NCBI GenBank assembly: GCA_028284635.1
Contig: JANQRJ010000019.1
Span: 1 to 64,000 of the forward strand
From: Pelagicoccus sp.
Lineage (GTDB): Bacteria; Verrucomicrobiota; Verrucomicrobiia; Opitutales; Opitutaceae
DNA length: 64,000 nt
Direction: 5' to 3'
Shown one piece after another: positions 61,597 through 64,000 of this stretch (position 1 is its first letter; every line of letters starts with the position of its first letter). Position numbers and translations under genes: made by a program. The notes beneath the pieces were generated by a model. That model was not told the origin of the DNA, did not search any database, and saw nothing but the letters and a program-made list of their open reading frames with translations.

Positions 61597-62643
61597 ATGA
61601 TTCGCCACCCGTTCCTCGCCCTCGCCGCAGCCACGCTACACGCCCTGGCAGGATTCGCCCTCGCCGATCCCGTCATCGAATCCCACCCTGCTCCGTATCC
61701 AGAATTCGGTAGCATCTTGCGACATGTCGCCGAACTCGACGAACTGCTAGACGCCGCCCAAAAACCCGAAACCCTCGCCAAAGGCTTCACCTGGTCCGAA
61801 GGCCCGGTCTGGGATTTCGCAGCCAACCGGCTCTACTTCAGCGACGTGCCGGAAAACATCGTCTACCAGTGGGAGGAAGGTTCCGGCGTGTCCATATACC
61901 TGTCGCCAAGCGGCTTCACTGGCGAAAGCCATACCGGAGGCTCGCCCGGAGCCAATGGCCTCGCATTCGACAACCAAGGACGCCTTGTCCTCTGCCAGCA
62001 CGGCGACCGGCGCGTCGCTCGCCTCAACGAAAGGCGACGAGGCTTCACGACCATAGTCGACTCCTTCGAAAGTCAGCCGCTCAACAGTCCGAACGATCTC
62101 GTCTACGACGCCCAAGGCGCTCTCTACTTCACCGATCCTCCGTACGGCCTCAGTCGCGAGATCAGCCGCCAAAAAGGCAACTGCCCCGTGTATCGAGTTT
62201 CTCCCGACGGCGCCATCGCATTGCTCACCGACGCCCTCAGCCGCCCCAACGGTATCGCCCTCTCCCCGGACGACAGCCAGCTCTACCTCAACGACTCGGA
62301 CCGCAAGCAGCTAGCCCTATGGCGCCTAGCCCTCGACAACGAGCCCCCAAGCCAGCCCGAACCGCTCTTCGACTTCGCCCCCTTCCAAGCCCAAGGCCGT
62401 CCCGGGGCCTGCGACGGACTCGCTATCGACGAGCGCGGCAACATTTGGACTACCGGCCCCGGTGGAGTCTACATCCTCGATCCGCAAGGCAAACATCTCG
62501 GCACCCTCCTGCTCGATACTCGCGCCGCCAATTGCGCCTTCGGAGGACCAGATGGCCGAACCCTCTTCATCACGGCTCACGACAAGCTTCTGCGCATCCG
62601 CACCAAGGTCCGAGGTCATTTCCCGTTCGAAGCCAGGCCTTAG
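61597..62643 (+). CDS. SMP-30/gluconolactonase-like exported protein
   Basis: A 348-residue secreted beta-propeller. From ATG 61597 it has a signal peptide (MIRHPFLALAAATLHALAG.. FALA). The blades show the SMP-30 metal ligands: Glu in KGFTWSEGPVWD, Asn in PLNSPNDLVYD, Asn in SRPNGIALSPD and Asp in ACDGLAIDERGNI. The protein should open sugar lactones in the periplasm using a divalent metal. It is unlinked to the uronate operon at 44-49 kb, but that pathway could use it (inference). Confidence 0.88.
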   Translation: MIRHPFLALAAATLHALAGFALADPVIESHPAPYPEFGSILRHVAELDELLDAAQKPETLAKGFTWSEGPVWDFAANRLYFSDVPENIVYQWEEGSGVSIYLSPSGFTGESHTGGSPGANGLAFDNQGRLVLCQHGDRRVARLNERRRGFTTIVDSFESQPLNSPNDLVYDAQGALYFTDPPYGLSREISRQKGNCPVYRVSPDGAIALLTDALSRPNGIALSPDDSQLYLNDSDRKQLALWRLALDNEPPSQPEPLFDFAPFQAQGRPGACDGLAIDERGNIWTTGPGGVYILDPQGKHLGTLLLDTRAANCAFGGPDGRTLFITAHDKLLRIRTKVRGHFPFEARP

Positions 62644-62733
62644 CAAGCCGCAGGGAAAAAGTCGGATTCAAGCGACTACCCCGCCCGTTTTCCCGACGAA
62701 CCATCTAGGCCAAGCCAACAGCAAACGTCCACA

Positions 62734-63285
62734 ATGACTAAAACCTTCGCAACTCTAGCCACTCTCTTCATCCTCCTGCAAATGAGCCTGCGCGCCGAAA
62801 CCTCCCTCTACGAAATCCCTCTGGTCGACATAGAAGGCAAAGAAACCTCGCTCGCCCCATACGAAAGCAAGGTGATGCTGATAGTGAACGTCGCCTCCAA
62901 ATGCGGCTTCACCCGCCAGTACGCCGGCCTCGAGGAACTCAACACCAAATATCGGGACAAGGGCGTAGTCGTGCTCGGCTTCCCCTGCAACCAGTTCAAA
63001 GGCCAGGAGCCCGGCACGGAAGCCGAGATCGCCGAGTTCTGCCGACTCAACTACGGCGTCAGTTTTCCGCTGTATTCGAAAATCGAAGTCAATGGGCCCA
63101 ATCGCCATCCGCTCTACGAAAAGCTCGCTGGCGAGGCGTCTCCATTTCCTGGAGACATCACCTGGAATTTCAACAAGTTCCTCGTCGGCAAGAACGGCCA
63201 GATCCTAGCCCGCTACCCATCGAAAGTGGAACCCCTCTCCGAGCAGCTGGTAGCCGACGTGGAAAACGCCCTCGCCGAAAGCTGA
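62734..63285 (+). CDS. glutathione peroxidase-like protein (exported)
   Basis: A 183-residue thiol peroxidase with signal peptide (about residues 1-21, cleavage after LRA). The active-site triad is present: Cys57 (NVASKCGFT), Gln in GFPCNQFKGQEPG and Trp in ITWNFNKFLVG. Cys replaces selenocysteine, as in most bacterial members, and thioredoxin is the probable reductant. Gpx removes peroxides; export is unusual and suggests protection of the periplasm. A REP element begins 7 bp after the stop. Confidence 0.92.
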   Translation: MTKTFATLATLFILLQMSLRAETSLYEIPLVDIEGKETSLAPYESKVMLIVNVASKCGFTRQYAGLEELNTKYRDKGVVVLGFPCNQFKGQEPGTEAEIAEFCRLNYGVSFPLYSKIEVNGPNRHPLYEKLAGEASPFPGDITWNFNKFLVGKNGQILARYPSKVEPLSEQLVADVENALAES

Positions 63286-63291
63286 GATGGT

Positions 63292-63397
63292 GTTGAAAAA
63301 GCCCGGTTTTCCAATGTAGCCGCGTTCGTGAGAACGCAGGCGGCTTTGTAACAAGCCTGTCGAACTGCTCGCCCGCGTTCCCAGAAAGACGCGGTCT
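63292..63397. repeat. REP-like element, family B
   Basis: It opens with GTTGAAAAAGC. The inner arms are GTAGCCGCGTTCGTGAGAAC and GCGTTCCCAGAAAGACGC. It follows the peroxidase stop by 6 bp. Confidence 0.75.
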
Positions 63398-63494
63398 CAA
63401 TCGCACCCAACTTACTCAAGCTCCGAGGTTTTTGGTTGCCATGGCAGCGCTTCGCCAGATTTTCTTTAAGCATACCTCGCTAAGAACTCTCGCC

Positions 63495-64000
63495 ATGAGT
63501 CTTGAACGACGCCAGCCCCAAACGATATGGGCAATCCTATGTTTCTGCTGTAGCGCCGCACTCGCGGATGTTGGCGAAACAATCTCCATCATCGACCGAT
63601 GGATCGAGACGAATCACACGATCGCCCAAACCCGGCAGGCGTGGCTGGTCGAAAAGGAAGAACTTGCCAGCGAAAATACTTTGCTCGGCAACGAGCTGGA
63701 GCAGCTCCGGTCGAACCTGGATCTTCTCAGCGAACTAAACGCGAGCCTCATCGAACAACAAGCGGAAGCCGCAACATCATCCGTAGAGCTCGATGCCACT
63801 CTAACGCTGCTCGCCGAACGCGCCGACCGTTTCGAAAAAAAGCTCAGCAAGCTAAGCCGCCTCTTCCCAACGCCATTGAGAGAGTCCGTCGAACCCAAGC
63901 TGCAAAGAGCGCGAGAAGAGGAAAACCTGAGCGTCAAATTCCAGACTATCCTCGCCGCCATCGACGCCGCCCACAAGTTCAACCTAGAGCCTACCCTGGT
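63495..64000 (+). CDS. DUF3450-like periplasmic coiled-coil protein (partial, runs off the window)
   Basis: A 168-residue N-terminal fragment, truncated by the window end. It has a signal peptide (MSLERRQPQTIWAILCFCCSAALA) and a long helix with heptads (EKEELASENTLLGNELEQL, LSELNASLIEQQAEA). A second helical part, with FPTPLRESVEPKL and KFQTILAAIDAAHKFN, follows. The layout resembles DUF3450 proteins, which usually precede ExbB/TolQ-type TonB energy genes. The family call is provisional because the C-terminal half is missing. Confidence 0.6.
   Translation, partial: MSLERRQPQTIWAILCFCCSAALADVGETISIIDRWIETNHTIAQTRQAWLVEKEELASENTLLGNELEQLRSNLDLLSELNASLIEQQAEAATSSVELDATLTLLAERADRFEKKLSKLSRLFPTPLRESVEPKLQRAREEENLSVKFQTILAAIDAAHKFNLEPTL

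Overview
The window looks like chromosomal DNA of a marine or aquatic verrucomicrobium of the Opitutae type (Pelagicoccus/Puniceicoccaceae-like). Supporting signs are GC-rich coding sequence, a cell-surface protein ending in the VPDSG-CTERM (PEP-CTERM-like) sorting signal, a BBP2/OmpL-like porin, a DUF5060 glycosidase, GH88 and Gfo/Idh/MocA sugar genes, and many palindromic intergenic repeats. The assignment is inference from gene content; there is no rRNA gene in the window.

Layout. (1) 0.4-14 kb is a urea acquisition and hydrolysis block. It holds an outer-membrane porin, the urea ABC transporter urtABCDE (minus strand), and ureA-ureB-ureC-ureE (plus strand); ureD, ureF and ureG are absent. 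Sigma-54 type -24/-12 elements with correct 12-bp spacing lie upstream of the porin and urtA, with a weaker one before ureA, which fits a nitrogen-limitation regulon. A three-gene operon of unknown function (1672-4408) sits inside the block. (2) 14-20 kb: a Bcp peroxiredoxin, a 1150-residue multi-PAS hybrid histidine kinase and a MATE exporter. (3) 20-25 kb: a STAS anti-anti-sigma factor divergent from an overlapping operon of uridine kinase, polyprenyl-phosphate sugar transferase, a beta-helix protein with a degenerate sugar-transferase tail, and an RsbW/GAF/SpoIIE phosphatase. (4) 25-35 kb: an SBF-like transporter, a VapBC-type toxin-antitoxin pair, uvrA, a DUF4139 protein, a DUF2339 membrane protein that probably starts at CTG, and the VPDSG-CTERM protein with its own sigma-54 promoter. 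(5) 35.4-42 kb is an accessory-looking stretch: tRNA-Leu(CAG) followed by tRNA-tail repeats, an AT-rich DUF6236-like gene, two membrane proteins, a lactonase relic, a frameshifted metallopeptidase and a PhyH dioxygenase. (6) 42-50 kb: an autoregulated membrane protein/HTH pair, then a uronate catabolism locus (eda, SDR, Gfo/Idh/MocA, two TIM-barrel isomerases, GH88, XRE-cupin regulator). (7) 50-64 kb: mixed metabolism and envelope genes (two-domain LOG protein, MetB-like PLP enzyme, DUF5069, DUF5060 glycosidase, thioesterase, GreA/B-tail protein, LysM lipoprotein, kdsD, PaaX regulator with two operators, MscS, a pseudo-histidine kinase, SMP-30 lactonase, glutathione peroxidase, and a truncated DUF3450-like gene).

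The most unusual signal is repetitive. Heptamer arrays of the TTAACTC/TTCACTC/TTCACCA type end 0-7 nt before the start codons of ureA, ureB, ureC, ureE and a DUF5069 gene, taking the place of a Shine-Dalgarno sequence. They are interleaved with long hairpins built from CTTCATCTGCTTCTACTTC-like units. At least four further REP-like palindrome families punctuate gene ends, especially between convergent genes. No CRISPR array, insertion sequence or prophage was seen.
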